From a virus, in IMG/VR virus record IMGVR_UViG_3300024518_004237, positions 1-35,275 of that record: 35,275 nt of DNA. One strand, 5' to 3'. The position numbers were made by a program, and so were the translations under genes. Within the stretch, counting starts at the first letter, position 1; each line of letters opens with the position of its first letter. The notes under the pieces are model-generated. The model did no database searches. It worked only from the letters and a program-made list of their open reading frames with translations, and had not been told where the DNA came from. Positions 23,401-31,331 of the stretch are shown in pieces.

Positions 23401-24952
23401 ACCCACCACCTACCAAACCCACTACACCCGGAGCCGCAGCCACGGCCTCCTCGATCCCGACTTCGAGGATCCTGGTCGCATCCAGCTTGCGACTGAGGAT
23501 CTGCGCCCCGGCCTCGTCCGTCGACCCCTGGATCAGCTCCTCTGATATCTCAGCTCCCGCCGATACAGCGAAGGCAGTGCCGGTCTTCGCCAGCGAACTC
23601 CCCGCCCGAGCAATCTGGTTCTGGAAGATCTTAGACTGGGCGAGCTCCCCCACCCCCTTGATGAGGGCCATGCTCGTAAACTCGCGCCCCGTGATGGACT
23701 TGAAAGCACCCAAGCCGCCAATCTTTAGAGCTCGACCGAAGAGCCCCAACGAGGCGGTCTCCACCAGACCATCCACGGTCCCCACAATCTCCGCCATCAC
23801 CGCGGCCTGACCGCGATCGACGAGGTTCCCATCCTCATCCTCTAGGGTGATATATTGGCCGAAGGCGAGGTCACGCATCAGGTCTCTGGAAGCCTCGAAG
23901 GCGCCGAAGGCAAACCCCACTGTCAGGCCCGACGCAGCCAGTGCTGGGGCTGCAGGCGGGATCGTGGCTACGCCGAGTAGCGTCCCCGCAGCAGCGAACC
24001 TGGGCCCCTGGATGAGTCCGCCCTGCACAGACTTCAGCATGAACGCGACCATCTTGGAGGCACCGCTAGGAACCTTCTCGAAGAACCCCTCCGCTCCGTA
24101 CGCATCAGCGAACCTCTCCTGTAGCTCGAGCTGTTGGAGCTGTTCCTCAGGAGTGATGGTCTCGCCGCGCCGCTGCTTGCCGTAGAGTTCAGCCAGCCGT
24201 AGCAACGCGAAACCATCGTGGTATCCGGCCTTCGTGGAGTTGACCGCCCACTCGAGCCCCGACATCGCCCGGATGTCTGGCCCACTCGTGCGGCGTGCAG
24301 TCTCCTCATCCGACAGCCACTTGCGAAGGATGGGGCGTGCGTCCAGCGGGACTTCGTTCAGCGCCTGATTGGAAGCGTCAATCCGTTCAAACCGAGCCAG
24401 GTCTCGATCGACAGCACCAATACCCACCTGCAACCTGTTCGCGATTCCCAGAACGCGAGCGAAGCGATCGGGATCCTGACGAGCAGAGAAGGCCACACGG
24501 TCCCTTATCTGCCGGGGAGTCTGCAGACCCCTCCTGCGTGCAAGCGATGCACCCCCGCGATGGTCTCCGCTCCCCAGCGCATCCGAGAACTCCCTACTGA
24601 ACTGGTCGGCCTCTAGGCTGGAAGGGAACTCGATGGCGTCTTTACGCCTGACTGCAACCGCGACTGCCTCATCCGGTGAGACTTCCAAGAGCGTACCGTC
24701 GTGCTGCTGCCGGATGGTGGGAGCCAGGAAATGTCGCCCCTCCGACTCAAAGCTCATCGAGCGAATCGTAGATCGGGTTCCGTCCTGGTTGTCGATCCCC
24801 TCTCCACGCAGTGCTCGCTCGACCCACCTGGGCAGCGGCTTCCCTTCGCCCACCGCTCCCTCTGCCAGTCGCCTCGCATCACTCCCACTCGCCTGGACAC
24901 GCTCCGCACGCTTGCGTCTGAGGATGTCTGCGCCGCTCTCAAGTGTAGGCAT
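17330..24952 (-). CDS. Giant internal virion protein, large polyvalent type, frameshifted near the C-terminus
   Basis: 2,540 residues as read, about 2,705 if the G-run frameshift is healed. It is probably packaged in the capsid and ejected with DNA, occupying the position of T7 gp16. Seen in order: an N-terminal region with RHFLAPTIRQQHDGTLLEVS (~72-91); hydrophobic, possibly membrane-active segments (~317-353 and ~494-527); a DUF7178-like region from about residue 904 (DWVEKVNSVATPEDIAQWRR, later GQPAVVDTHAARDAGYVDLT); a zincin-like HELGH at 1488-1492, suggesting a metallopeptidase; a long charged coiled coil around 1850-1930; and a C-terminal polyvalent-protein domain. ATG 24952 overlaps the previous stop as TGATG. 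Confidence 0.88.
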   Translation of the reverse strand: MPTLESGADILRRKRAERVQASGSDARRLAEGAVGEGKPLPRWVERALRGEGIDNQDGTRSTIRSMSFESEGRHFLAPTIRQQHDGTLLEVSPDEAVAVAVRRKDAIEFPSSLEADQFSREFSDALGSGDHRGGASLARRRGLQTPRQIRDRVAFSARQDPDRFARVLGIANRLQVGIGAVDRDLARFERIDASNQALNEVPLDARPILRKWLSDEETARRTSGPDIRAMSGLEWAVNSTKAGYHDGFALLRLAELYGKQRRGETITPEEQLQQLELQERFADAYGAEGFFEKVPSGASKMVAFMLKSVQGGLIQGPRFAAAGTLLGVATIPPAAPALAASGLTVGFAFGAFEASRDLMRDLAFGQYITLEDEDGNLVDRGQAAVMAEIVGTVDGLVETASLGLFGRALKIGGLGAFKSITGREFTSMALIKGVGELAQSKIFQNQIARAGSSLAKTGTAFAVSAGAEISEELIQGSTDEAGAQILSRKLDATRILEVGIEEAVAAAPGVVGLVGGGFSVSAVIEAGAHGYRIVRARDNARRLDNAVKAATAATLRTRDSESFEDFSDRVQGEERVDLLIPAEALTEYFQSQDLDANEVLEKIPEAREQLAAASKTSEIVIPMTKYLAHLGPDHHKGLREDIRFSGDVSLREMKELVKNTDGVLEAIEVKEQERAQEITSNQKVFDAVQDVGTRLGHDAGGSVGVASTIAARFAERARRQDKDAFEIFESEETTFLGVGEEAEIQAVQGQVTLTQAQKAGLKPAIRTGEGAIFTGFNHGQAFIRAATAQSGQLSAADVEQGFVDPEGVFLDRGQAAERVGLGVAGPLLSEELRTLHQLVFEEGDSPIQADLTNPFPEKPGAEGRLDRKLKRKKLPPSKKPGRRKNERKKKFKLNNGTVFFVGPLRPPDWVEKVNSVATPEDIAQWRRWYYDVHDTFAAIFGDQSPVFAAAWLMAQKNTSPIDGMRHALRVREQVLTGINGVKGGLAHEQLVEFWTDVTEKGLDALGVDIGGQKLRDFVDSALGRATRSFMGDDPLGGQPAVVDTHAARDAGYVDLTLVGYLRKKGVPESQLSKLKIDIGPKVAIPGKRLGGAPSETQYENAAEFYHDVFDFLNENSIWGGGFERVAEVQAIGWMTTLKQFGLASSDAKAAIDRMTQNISVALLFGEGAPYAERFAPLLSLPYEQQEEITAGATYVALTNMLEGLGDPPVTAMQTSSGGWMDFDAEPSTQIAIIASNEVVDTITAAMSVVLQQTEGRVEQSLLMTPGGAVPARANSWFINILNPTGELTDSGEQLKAWDLIRKELPELKAGNHELTGSNVPGMRIGVNFKDAKFDDKGEPVLDKNGEQIFEPSPFAGKGGQAKLEADVIAGLQRVFESLPYDVQIGYTPGEARLSKNNWVERKDGQGHIDGLDEGRRSIAKAAIDRAGPAVEAFLQNAIERATQEGGPRTLEQAQEPTRPPRGSITFDQNLTQVVIRMFEAQDTSTLLHELGHLFLEQLRQDAINNRSPEDVRDWQVMADWLGIGFNDVPTSAQHDQLADGFLTFARDGVAPSQALRDAFMRFRAWIVAAFDFATINGVTLTPNTRQVYARLLASDQAIAETAATGERAPMFGSRDPEIQTQAEFDSYQRSIQSRREVARNELDQVMFKELAQIKSEARKKLFARIRVEVEKEINSSPMFIAREWLQKGVWIDGRDPPEGLPHKKLSRDALVQTYGKRILKELPTGPNGFWQAEGGYAPDAIAEFFGFPNGDRMVEALKVSSNRQDAINAETENRIASMEGSQLQDSSEEAIQAWDNDITARVLLEEHRALAKRAGLGPTPKQIARDSARRFVADQPLRNLRPGRARQAQEKHAREAVEAFGRKEFAAAAEAKRQELLQFYVGIESRLAIEKEASIVGRLRKFLELKTRQRVGLAGETYLEKIDGFLDRFNLLPRSLKKVDQLESLAAFIEARELENEEVIISPELRNEAFKTHYKNLTLTQLQALDAATAHVAHLARKKVDYLVAGQERRRDGMAQEMAEEADRNIIRPPSRKNTPKAEGLDAVLDFGLGMVAAMDKAEAISDALAGAKRGREGGDPTSLWHTAVIVPMQRGMNFYNKLTRESTLKVDKLILKHRQQPGQEKLTAKKEYLPLTDNRGIHFLLDRWGLISLALNLGNQSNKDKLLGGYNWNFETVMEILNRELTPQDWAFVQGAWDAVASWKELAFKLEQRMSGVAPPAVVPTPLETAVGTLRGGYWPVVYDPARSKLGQVVEAKGVFGRRPDGYTSATTGHGHLKARTNVIAPILLDVSVMSTHLDHVAMDLAFREPLAEVGKLLSHPVVDAALTRNLGRSFSYNDFWLPWLQNIAGDTRGTVGMQWWNRGFRTLRKNATVFTLGLSDTTLIVQPFGHFNAIKELRQALPRNGMKHFLWGFRAAFAGLDSAKMKEQWDRVHALSAFMLDRSASMSRDQRDIIRDATASALKAFPVRKAQELQAFAMELIGRVQKVLVDYPIWLAAFRGGVEEHGLGQDEAVQFADRMVRQSQGGGGDHRSVCDRAWVRRQ
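17374..17383 (-). other. Ten-G run at the frameshift in the giant virion gene
   Basis: The minus strand carries ten consecutive G. With nine, the reading frame continues through RMVRQSQGGGG into IIDQSAIERG and stays open to TAA 16834; with ten it stops 16 codons later at 17330. The total length minus one base (8,118) is divisible by three. This could be a sequencing error, a real inactivating indel, or a slippery or phase-variable tract. Confidence 0.85.
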
Positions 24953-26472
24953 CAGCGGAACTCGAACCCCTCGGAGACGAGGTCTGCATAGGCCTGTCTG
25001 ATTTCAGCTTCGGTTGGATCCTCATTGCCACTGGCTTCCAGCTCGGCAATCGTCTGCTGCCACTGGTCAGCGCTTATCCCGTCCGAAGCACGTCGCGCCG
25101 CCGCGGTTACACCTTCACCGGGACCGATGGTGAAGCGTGGGGCCTGAGGTGGACCGAAGATCCCCAGGAACTTCCCCTCTCTCTTGTTGTGATCCGTGAT
25201 CCCAACGTCGAGCAGCTCGTCCATCTCCGGTCCCGTGAGAGGCGAACCCTTCTGCTGCACCGCCAGCTCCTTCGCAGCCTGGACATTCCGCCGGAATAGC
25301 TGACGCTGTTCGCGCTTGTCCTTGCTCTTCTTAGTGCTCGACGGGTCGAGCTTGATGATGCTAAGCGCTTCGTCCACCTTCTTGGGGAAGACATCAAGTA
25401 GATCCACCTCGAGCTGCAGATCTCGTAGCTGACTCATCTGCTTAGGCGTGATCTTGCCGGCCAGTAGGTTCAGATCTTTCTGCCTGAACTCCTCTGCTGT
25501 CGCTGGATTCGACAAGCCGTTGTAGAAGTCCCAGTACTCTTCCGAGTCCGCCTGTGGTCCCTTGCCCCGGTCCTTATCGTCGAGAATACCGAGCACCGTC
25601 GACAACTGGCCCACATCCAGATCGGCCTTGAGAGCCTCCACGCGAGTGTAATCGCCACCCAATGCGAGGTTCACGACAGACTCGAACTTCGCCTGACGTG
25701 CCTGCCGCTGAGCCGTCACTGCGATCCCGTTTCGGTCCTTCAACCGAGCGACGACGAGATCCTCCATGCTTCCGCTGAACTGGCTGCGTGCGGCCTTGGT
25801 CTGGGCAGCGAGATCGCCGGGGAACTGGGCCTCGAGGTCATCCGCTACCGCCTGGCTGTCCCTCACCTCCTGGGCTGCAGCCAACTCAGCGTCACGCCTG
25901 ATCTCGGCCTGAGCCCTGTCCGTTGCAGTCAAGGCCCCGGAACTCACAGCGCCCCCAAGAGCTGTGTCGATCTGCGTCAGATACTCCTGCCGGAGGTCGT
26001 CGCTGTCCGCCTCCCCCGCGAGCGTCGTCAAACCCGCCACACTCGTCAGGGTGTTCGCACGAATCTGGTCAAGCCTTGAACGTGTGACCCCTTCCTTCAC
26101 ACCCAAACGAGTCCGCTCGGAGATGGCGAACATCCGATCGTCGAAGGAGTTCTGGAACCGCACGGTAGAGATGGTCTCTCGGTGCCTGCTCAGGATCTCT
26201 CTCTGCCCATCCGCGAACTGCCCCTCCCGGGCGTCGATGTCGGGGTTCTCTCCTACCGCGATCCTGAGATCGTTGAGCTCAGTCGATGCACCCTGGATGC
26301 CCTTGGAAACCAGTGCGTCCTCGTCTGCCTCGAACAACGCATTCGCTGCTTCACCCACCTCGTCTATCGCACGAGCCTGTGCCTGAGCTCCCTGGTCGAA
26401 CCCCAGATCCACAGCCTGAGCTCTACGGCCTAGAGAGGCCGCGCTCGCGATGACCCGTGGGATCCTGGGCAT
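24952..26472 (-). CDS. Internal virion protein, T7 gp15-like by position
   Basis: A 506-residue, largely alpha-helical, charged protein without signal peptide or membrane segment. The start IPRVIASAASLGRRAQAVDL leads into long helices (REILSRHRETISTVRFQNSF, LAAQEVRDSQ-like stretches, YWDFYNGLSNPATAEEFRQK). That WDFYNGLSNP block is typical of the helical internal core proteins of podoviruses. Its place between a gp14-like and a giant gp16-like gene, both overlapping by TGATG, fits the T7 gp14-gp15-gp16 ejection set. Sequence identity to T7 itself is not evident, so the family assignment rests on context and composition. Confidence 0.7.
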   Translation of the reverse strand: MPRIPRVIASAASLGRRAQAVDLGFDQGAQAQARAIDEVGEAANALFEADEDALVSKGIQGASTELNDLRIAVGENPDIDAREGQFADGQREILSRHRETISTVRFQNSFDDRMFAISERTRLGVKEGVTRSRLDQIRANTLTSVAGLTTLAGEADSDDLRQEYLTQIDTALGGAVSSGALTATDRAQAEIRRDAELAAAQEVRDSQAVADDLEAQFPGDLAAQTKAARSQFSGSMEDLVVARLKDRNGIAVTAQRQARQAKFESVVNLALGGDYTRVEALKADLDVGQLSTVLGILDDKDRGKGPQADSEEYWDFYNGLSNPATAEEFRQKDLNLLAGKITPKQMSQLRDLQLEVDLLDVFPKKVDEALSIIKLDPSSTKKSKDKREQRQLFRRNVQAAKELAVQQKGSPLTGPEMDELLDVGITDHNKREGKFLGIFGPPQAPRFTIGPGEGVTAAARRASDGISADQWQQTIAELEASGNEDPTEAEIRQAYADLVSEGFEFR

Positions 26473-26912
26473 CAGCCTCTCCCGATCCGCAGGGCGCGAC
26501 CCCTGAAAGCGGACTCCGTCAACCCACTGAGGAGTGCAGCGCCCGACCGCCGCCGGCCTGCGCTGCGTACGTTCGTGGCCCTCGCCAGATCCAGAGCAGC
26601 CGTGTTCCGGCCAGCTATTTCAACATTCACCGCGTTGCGCTCGAGCTCCGCTGCCTGATCCATCGCAAACGCGAGAGGGCTGCCCTCAAAGGTGACGCCG
26701 CTAGCACCAACCGCTACCCGGCCAGTAGCTAGAGTGCGTCTCGCGATACGCCGCTGCCGGGCCGCCTCGATCTGCGCCTCCTCGAGCCCGATCGCAGCAT
26801 TGAACCTGGCCGCCGAGGCCACGGCCTTGGTCTCGAGCTCGAAGGCACGAGCCTGGAAGATGCCCGACGCTATCGGAGCTCCAATCGCAAGCCCTTGGAG
26901 TATCGCGCCCAT
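26472..26912 (-). CDS. Internal virion protein, T7 gp14-like
   Basis: A 146-residue protein. It begins with a hydrophobic helix (GAILQGLAIGAPIASGIFQA) and continues as an alanine- and arginine-rich helix (VASAARFNAAIGLEEAQIEA, then RQRRIARRTLATGRVAVGAS, then GVTFEGSPLAFAMDQAAELE). The GASGVxxxGSP turn between two helices is characteristic of gp14-family core proteins, which form an outer-membrane pore during DNA ejection. ATG 26912 overlaps the stop of the tail nozzle gene (TGATG) and its stop overlaps the next start in the same way. Confidence 0.8.
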   Translation of the reverse strand: MGAILQGLAIGAPIASGIFQARAFELETKAVASAARFNAAIGLEEAQIEAARQRRIARRTLATGRVAVGASGVTFEGSPLAFAMDQAAELERNAVNVEIAGRNTAALDLARATNVRSAGRRRSGAALLSGLTESAFRGRALRIGRG

Positions 26913-29581
26913 CAGCGGTCCTGCACCACGACCTGCGGCATGATCGCAATGATCGTGCAGGGCAGGGGCTCGTTGTGTTTCAAGGTTACCCGTGCCTCCT
27001 GGGAGTAGCCCTCAGGGAACGGCATGATGTCCGTGTCGCCATCGATCAGGTCAGCCAGTGCCCCGGTCTGCGGGATCCGCTCGCCATCGTTGACCCCGAC
27101 CTCCTCCATGTTGGCGTCGGTGTCGTTGGGCCCGATCTGCAGGCCCCTCCCCGTCTGGTCGAGTCGCACCACCACGTTCGTGATGCGTTGGGTCTTCCCC
27201 TGAGCGGTGCCGTCTCCAGCTCCAGCCTCGAGCCGTAGCTGCCTGAGCACGGACTCGTAGCTGAGCCCAACATGGACGACGCTGGCCGAGGTGATGGTGA
27301 TCGCACCGCTCGAGACCACCTGATCCGCCTGCACGATCCCGTCCCCGATGACCTTGACGGTCTCTCCCTCTAGGTGGTCCAACCCGATGATGGACGTGGT
27401 TGGCCCACCACTCGTGCGGCTCAACCCCGAGTCCACGAAGAAGGCCGTGTTCATGGCAGCAGACCGCAGCCAGTCCTCCTCGAAGAACTCGATGTACCGT
27501 TTCGTCCCGCTGTTGACCTGGCGGTTCACGATGAGCCACACCTGATCCCTGTCCCCATCCTGGTGTGGGATCACAGCCACCGACTCCACCAGCACCGTGT
27601 CTCCACCTATCGGGTGGTGGTGCCAGGCGGTCACATCCTGAGACCTCTCGTAGGTGAAGCACACCAGCTCCCCGTCCTCGAGCACACACCATAGAAGCCG
27701 GTTCGGCTCCTGCTGGAAGTCCATCTTCTTGATCCGGTCCAGAAGGATGTGGTCAGCGAGGGCGTTCATGTCCGGGCCCACGAAGGAGTTCGTATCGAAG
27801 TCCGAGACATACTCTCTGATCTTTCGGCCAGCCCTCTGCACGAACAGCAGCACCTGCTCAATGCGTTTAGGCTGGACCTGGGACTTGCTGCCATAGGCGG
27901 TGTTCCTGGCAATGTTCGGTGGGTTGTTTGGAGTGATAGGGTCCGTGTTCTCAACCACGAACTCACCCCCCGCCGTCCCAATCACCAGCTTCTTGCCGGC
28001 GTTCATCCACTCGATGACGTTGACCGTATCGGTGTTGAGCGTGAATTGGAGCGCAGACACATCGGTATCTGTCACCTTGTGGTCTTCGTACTCACCTGTT
28101 CTAGAAGCCCACATCGTCTGGAGGTTACCCGCAGCTCCAGCGAACCAGAGCCGATCCTCGAAGAAGGTGAGCGCCCGCGGGAAGCCATTGCTCCCGCCCC
28201 AGGCTCCGTGGGCCCAGAGGTCAGTCGACAATTCCACGACGATGCCAGCCGATGAATAGAGCGTGTGTCCCCTCCCGTCCTCGTCTTTCAGCTCGAAGCG
28301 ATTGACATCCAGAACCTCACCAACGGTGAACTTGCGGTTATTTATCTCGGTCATTCCGACCACGTCCTGAATCCAGACTTGATCCCCCTCGCGAATCAGA
28401 TGCCCGTTAGCAGTGACTACAACGGGGTCGGCCTGCGTAGCACCGGAGATGACCACATCCGCGTGGACGGTTCCCGACGGCAGTTGCCTGATGACAGTCG
28501 CAGTTACCCGATTGGCATTTGTGAAGGCCGTGATCTGGACATACCCCTCACCCGAGTGGAGATAGAGCCAGTTGAACTGACCATCCAACTCAGTCCCCAC
28601 TTCATGGACAGGAGCACTCGTCCCAGTCAGGCCCGCGCCAGCCGCCAACTCCACAAACTCGTATACGTTGCTCTCGAAGAAGACCTCATCTCCGAGGACA
28701 AAGACAGAATTGTAGAGAGTCTGGTTCGTACCCGCTTCCCACTCCCCACGGTGCGACTGGACGATTTCGCGTAGCTTGAAATATCCATTCACCATCGCTG
28801 AGGTAAAGATCCCGTCACCTGAGGTGAGCGTTATGCCCGTGCCCGTCACCGCGCTGGCGTTGACACGGCTCTGGTCGTCCAGGTTCTCGGGTGCGAATGG
28901 CTGGAAGTCGAAATCTATCGAGGTGATCGTCCAGACGTCGTGATCCGTACGCTCGAGCTTTCGAGGGTTGAAGTCGGGATGGGCGATGTATAGGACGTCT
29001 GCAGACTGCACCGTAGCGAGGGCCTCCAGGTCAGCAGTCGTGTAGGGAGTGACGAGCTCGAACACCCGCCCCGATGTGCCTGCCGCGGCAGCACCTGCTG
29101 CAGCGGTCCCGTCCAGATCGAACTCGTCCGTGTCAAACACCGTGATATCGAAGAACTTGTTGTCGATCGCGGCGATCCCGGTGCCTGCTATGAAGACCTG
29201 ATCGCCAGTGGAGTAACCATGCACCGTAGACGTGGTGATGCGGATGGGAGTGGTGTTCGCGACATCCGAGATGGTGAGGTTCGCATTCAGCACCACCCCA
29301 TCGTTCCGGTACACCCGCATGTAGAGGTTCCCGAACTCGAGGATGTAGGCCTGCGTAGTGCTGAACTCGAATGGGATCAGACGGGTCAGAGCGGTGGAGT
29401 CCTTGACCTCCTTCACGAAGCGGGTACCGCTACGCTTCAGCGCTCCACCCTGTACCAGGGGTAGGAAGTTCTCGAGCTTGGAGACCCCGGCGCCGTACTT
29501 GTCTACGTCGACACGGCCCTCCATGCGAGGGGAGAGCTCCCCGGCATTGAAGCTCGTCTGGATCGGGCTGTCCTTTGCCAC
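26912..29581 (-). CDS. Tail nozzle protein, T7 gp12 (tail tubular B)-like, with inserted modules
   Basis: An 889-residue protein. QTSFNAGELSPRMEGRVDVDKYGAGV-type opening followed by LENFLPLVQGGALKRSGTRF is the signature of podoviral nozzle or stabilisation proteins. The central block FPRALTFFEDRLWFAGAAGN, then QTMWASRTGEYEDH, and later RIEQVLLFVQRAGRKIREYV are also characteristic. Two ~75-residue modules are inserted at residues ~102-176 and ~376-450, each with HGY/NGH, GDQV, and a repeated FxV-x-FEL pattern; similar modules occur in the adjacent adaptor. The start is GTG 29581 with GAGAGG upstream. Confidence 0.88.
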   Translation of the reverse strand: MAKDSPIQTSFNAGELSPRMEGRVDVDKYGAGVSKLENFLPLVQGGALKRSGTRFVKEVKDSTALTRLIPFEFSTTQAYILEFGNLYMRVYRNDGVVLNANLTISDVANTTPIRITTSTVHGYSTGDQVFIAGTGIAAIDNKFFDITVFDTDEFDLDGTAAAGAAAAGTSGRVFELVTPYTTADLEALATVQSADVLYIAHPDFNPRKLERTDHDVWTITSIDFDFQPFAPENLDDQSRVNASAVTGTGITLTSGDGIFTSAMVNGYFKLREIVQSHRGEWEAGTNQTLYNSVFVLGDEVFFESNVYEFVELAAGAGLTGTSAPVHEVGTELDGQFNWLYLHSGEGYVQITAFTNANRVTATVIRQLPSGTVHADVVISGATQADPVVVTANGHLIREGDQVWIQDVVGMTEINNRKFTVGEVLDVNRFELKDEDGRGHTLYSSAGIVVELSTDLWAHGAWGGSNGFPRALTFFEDRLWFAGAAGNLQTMWASRTGEYEDHKVTDTDVSALQFTLNTDTVNVIEWMNAGKKLVIGTAGGEFVVENTDPITPNNPPNIARNTAYGSKSQVQPKRIEQVLLFVQRAGRKIREYVSDFDTNSFVGPDMNALADHILLDRIKKMDFQQEPNRLLWCVLEDGELVCFTYERSQDVTAWHHHPIGGDTVLVESVAVIPHQDGDRDQVWLIVNRQVNSGTKRYIEFFEEDWLRSAAMNTAFFVDSGLSRTSGGPTTSIIGLDHLEGETVKVIGDGIVQADQVVSSGAITITSASVVHVGLSYESVLRQLRLEAGAGDGTAQGKTQRITNVVVRLDQTGRGLQIGPNDTDANMEEVGVNDGERIPQTGALADLIDGDTDIMPFPEGYSQEARVTLKHNEPLPCTIIAIMPQVVVQDR

Positions 29582-29588
29582 TGGCCTC

Positions 29589-30665
29589 TCAGCGGTCGAA
29601 TCGCCGGGCGGTCACGCTCCCCGACAACCTCGAGAGGATCCACTCATCCTCCTCTATCGGCTTGGCGGACTGCTCCAAGGAGTCGGTGTGCTTCGACCGG
29701 GAGAGGAAGAGCTCCCACTCCCTGAGTGCGTTCTCCCGCTTCCTGCCTGACTGGGTGAGCTCCTCGTTCAGCTCCAGAGCCAGCCGATAGGCCAGGGTAT
29801 TCACCAGAGCAGGACGGTACTGAGTCACGTCCCTTTGTCTGAAGATGTACTGGATCGGGACGGTGAGAGACTCGTCCGTGTGGAGCTCGCCGTTCTCCAC
29901 CATCCAGAGAGCCCTGGACCCAGTGAGCTCCACGACCCTGAGATGGTCCGACGGGAGAGCGTACCGGGCCCCATACCCTGAATCCGGCACGAAGGGAGTG
30001 CGGGCCTTCTTGACCGTACCACCGGAGCTGTAGGCAGTGTGAGTCGTGCCGTCCTCACCCGAGAGCTCGAAGGTGTTGGTCGGCGCCGGCAGGGGACTGG
30101 CAACCCTGAACCACCGGTCGTTGAGCTCGGTCATCCCAGCCACAGCCTCGATCAGGATGTCATCATTGACCGAGTACCCGTGAGCAGCCGAGGTGGTGAT
30201 GACCACCGGGTTGGCACCTGTGGCTGCCGTGATGGTGAAGGCTGAGTTGAGCCGCGCCGCCCTCGTCCGCTTCGTGCAGTTCGCCCAGGGGTGGCTCTCG
30301 AGCACCTCGTCTCGGATGTTGTCCCACGCATCAAACGTAGCCTTCGACCGCTTCGCACCCGGGAGACGCTGCACTGTGCCACCCGTAGCCTCTGCCGTGT
30401 AGCTACTCCCGTCCTCCTCGAGTAGCTCGAAGGTGGTGGTGCTCAGGACGTTGATCTTGAAGACCCGCCCGTTGACCTCGGTCATCTCGACATTGGCGCG
30501 GATCAGGACCAGCTCGTCATCGAGGTAGCCATGGACTCCAGTCGTAACCACGACCGGGTTCGCAGCAGTGGCAGACGTGATAGCAACCGAGGCCTCGGGT
30601 ACGAGGCGAGCATCCCCGACTCTGGAGAGAGCGCGGTTCCAGATGTCCACTTCGTGTAGCGCCAT
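29589..30665 (-). CDS. Head-tail adaptor, T7 gp11 (tail tubular A)-like, with two inserted modules
   Basis: A 358-residue protein. The split core reads DIWNRALSRVGDARLV (residues 7-22), FDAWDNIRDEVLESHPWANC (111-130), YGARYALPSDHLRVVEL (231-247), and a C-terminal helix with NTLAYRLALELNEELTQSGR, matching adaptor proteins that join portal and nozzle. Two copies of an FCCH-like beta module interrupt it at 28-99 and 144-220 (ANPVVVTT, HGY, GMTELNDRWFRV, TFEL, GGTV). ATG 30665 follows AGGA. A strong hairpin lies just upstream. Confidence 0.82.
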   Translation of the reverse strand: MALHEVDIWNRALSRVGDARLVPEASVAITSATAANPVVVTTGVHGYLDDELVLIRANVEMTEVNGRVFKINVLSTTTFELLEEDGSSYTAEATGGTVQRLPGAKRSKATFDAWDNIRDEVLESHPWANCTKRTRAARLNSAFTITAATGANPVVITTSAAHGYSVNDDILIEAVAGMTELNDRWFRVASPLPAPTNTFELSGEDGTTHTAYSSGGTVKKARTPFVPDSGYGARYALPSDHLRVVELTGSRALWMVENGELHTDESLTVPIQYIFRQRDVTQYRPALVNTLAYRLALELNEELTQSGRKRENALREWELFLSRSKHTDSLEQSAKPIEEDEWILSRLSGSVTARRFDR

Positions 30666-30676
30666 GCGGTCCTAGT

Positions 30677-30708
30677 GGGGCCGGGAGGAACAGGTACCTC
30701 CCGACCCC
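30677..30708 (-). other. Strong hairpin in the leader of the adaptor gene
   Basis: On the minus strand two 12-base arms (30708-30697 and 30688-30677) pair around an eight-base loop. One pair is U-G in the minus-strand RNA but would be C-A in plus-strand RNA, so the stem is complete only in the transcribed direction. It ends 11 bases before the start codon and has no T-tract, which argues against a simple terminator and for a processing, stability or translation-control element. Confidence 0.6.
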
Positions 30709-30735
30709 GAGGGGCTAGACAATGGCTCGCCTAGC

Positions 30736-31311
30736 TTAGTCACCGGATGTGTAGAAGACCTCGAACAGCATCGTCGCAACACTCGCCGTGAAGGCGATGG
30801 TCGCGGTCATGGTCAGGTCAAACGAGATCAGCGGATCCACCGTGTAGGTCGCTGCATCACTGAGATTGACCATCTCCCACAATGCGTCACCACGGTTGAT
30901 GCTCGCGACATCGCCAAGCGCGAAACGTGTCACCCTGGCGACGGCTGTGGTCACCGTCACTGCCGTGGTCGACCACTGGTCTACGCAGTTCGCGGAAGGC
31001 AGCGCCCCGTCATGGGCGATACCTGTTTCGTAGACCCCGATGTCCACCGCGCCGGCAGTCGTGCCACCATCGCTGGTGAAGTAGAACTCGTGGATGCGAT
31101 CGCCTGACTTCATCGACATCATGCGGATCTGATCGCCGATGCCCACATCAGTGCCGACCGTAATCTTGGCCCTCTTCCAGCGCAGCCGAGAGTGACCGAT
31201 GCCACCCCCTGCGCGGCGCTGACTGTCGAGCCCTAGGGCCTCTGCGAGAGCACCCTCGCCGGGGCCTACCGTTCCTGAACTGTTGAAATGATCTGAGAAG
31301 TTGTTGCCCAT
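30736..31311 (-). CDS. Candidate capsid decoration (cement) protein
   Basis: A 191-residue protein directly after the major capsid gene. The N-terminus is flexible and Gly-rich (GNNFSDHFNSSGTVGPGEGA); the rest is beta-rich with no catalytic motif (RLRWKRAKITVGTDVGIGDQ, IHEFYFTSDGGTTAGAVDIG, ATYTVDPLISFDLTMTATIA). In BPP-1-like podoviruses the gene following the capsid protein encodes a cement protein of comparable size, and this order is the main argument. A neck protein is the alternative. ATG 31311 follows GAGG. Confidence 0.65.
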   Translation of the reverse strand: MGNNFSDHFNSSGTVGPGEGALAEALGLDSQRRAGGGIGHSRLRWKRAKITVGTDVGIGDQIRMMSMKSGDRIHEFYFTSDGGTTAGAVDIGVYETGIAHDGALPSANCVDQWSTTAVTVTTAVARVTRFALGDVASINRGDALWEMVNLSDAATYTVDPLISFDLTMTATIAFTASVATMLFEVFYTSGD

Positions 31312-31331
31312 GATGGAACCTCAAACGTGTT

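Noticed and set aside
30677-30708. Rho-independent terminator before the adaptor gene
   Set aside because: The stem is strong, but no T-tract follows in the transcribed direction and the start codon lies only 11 bases on.
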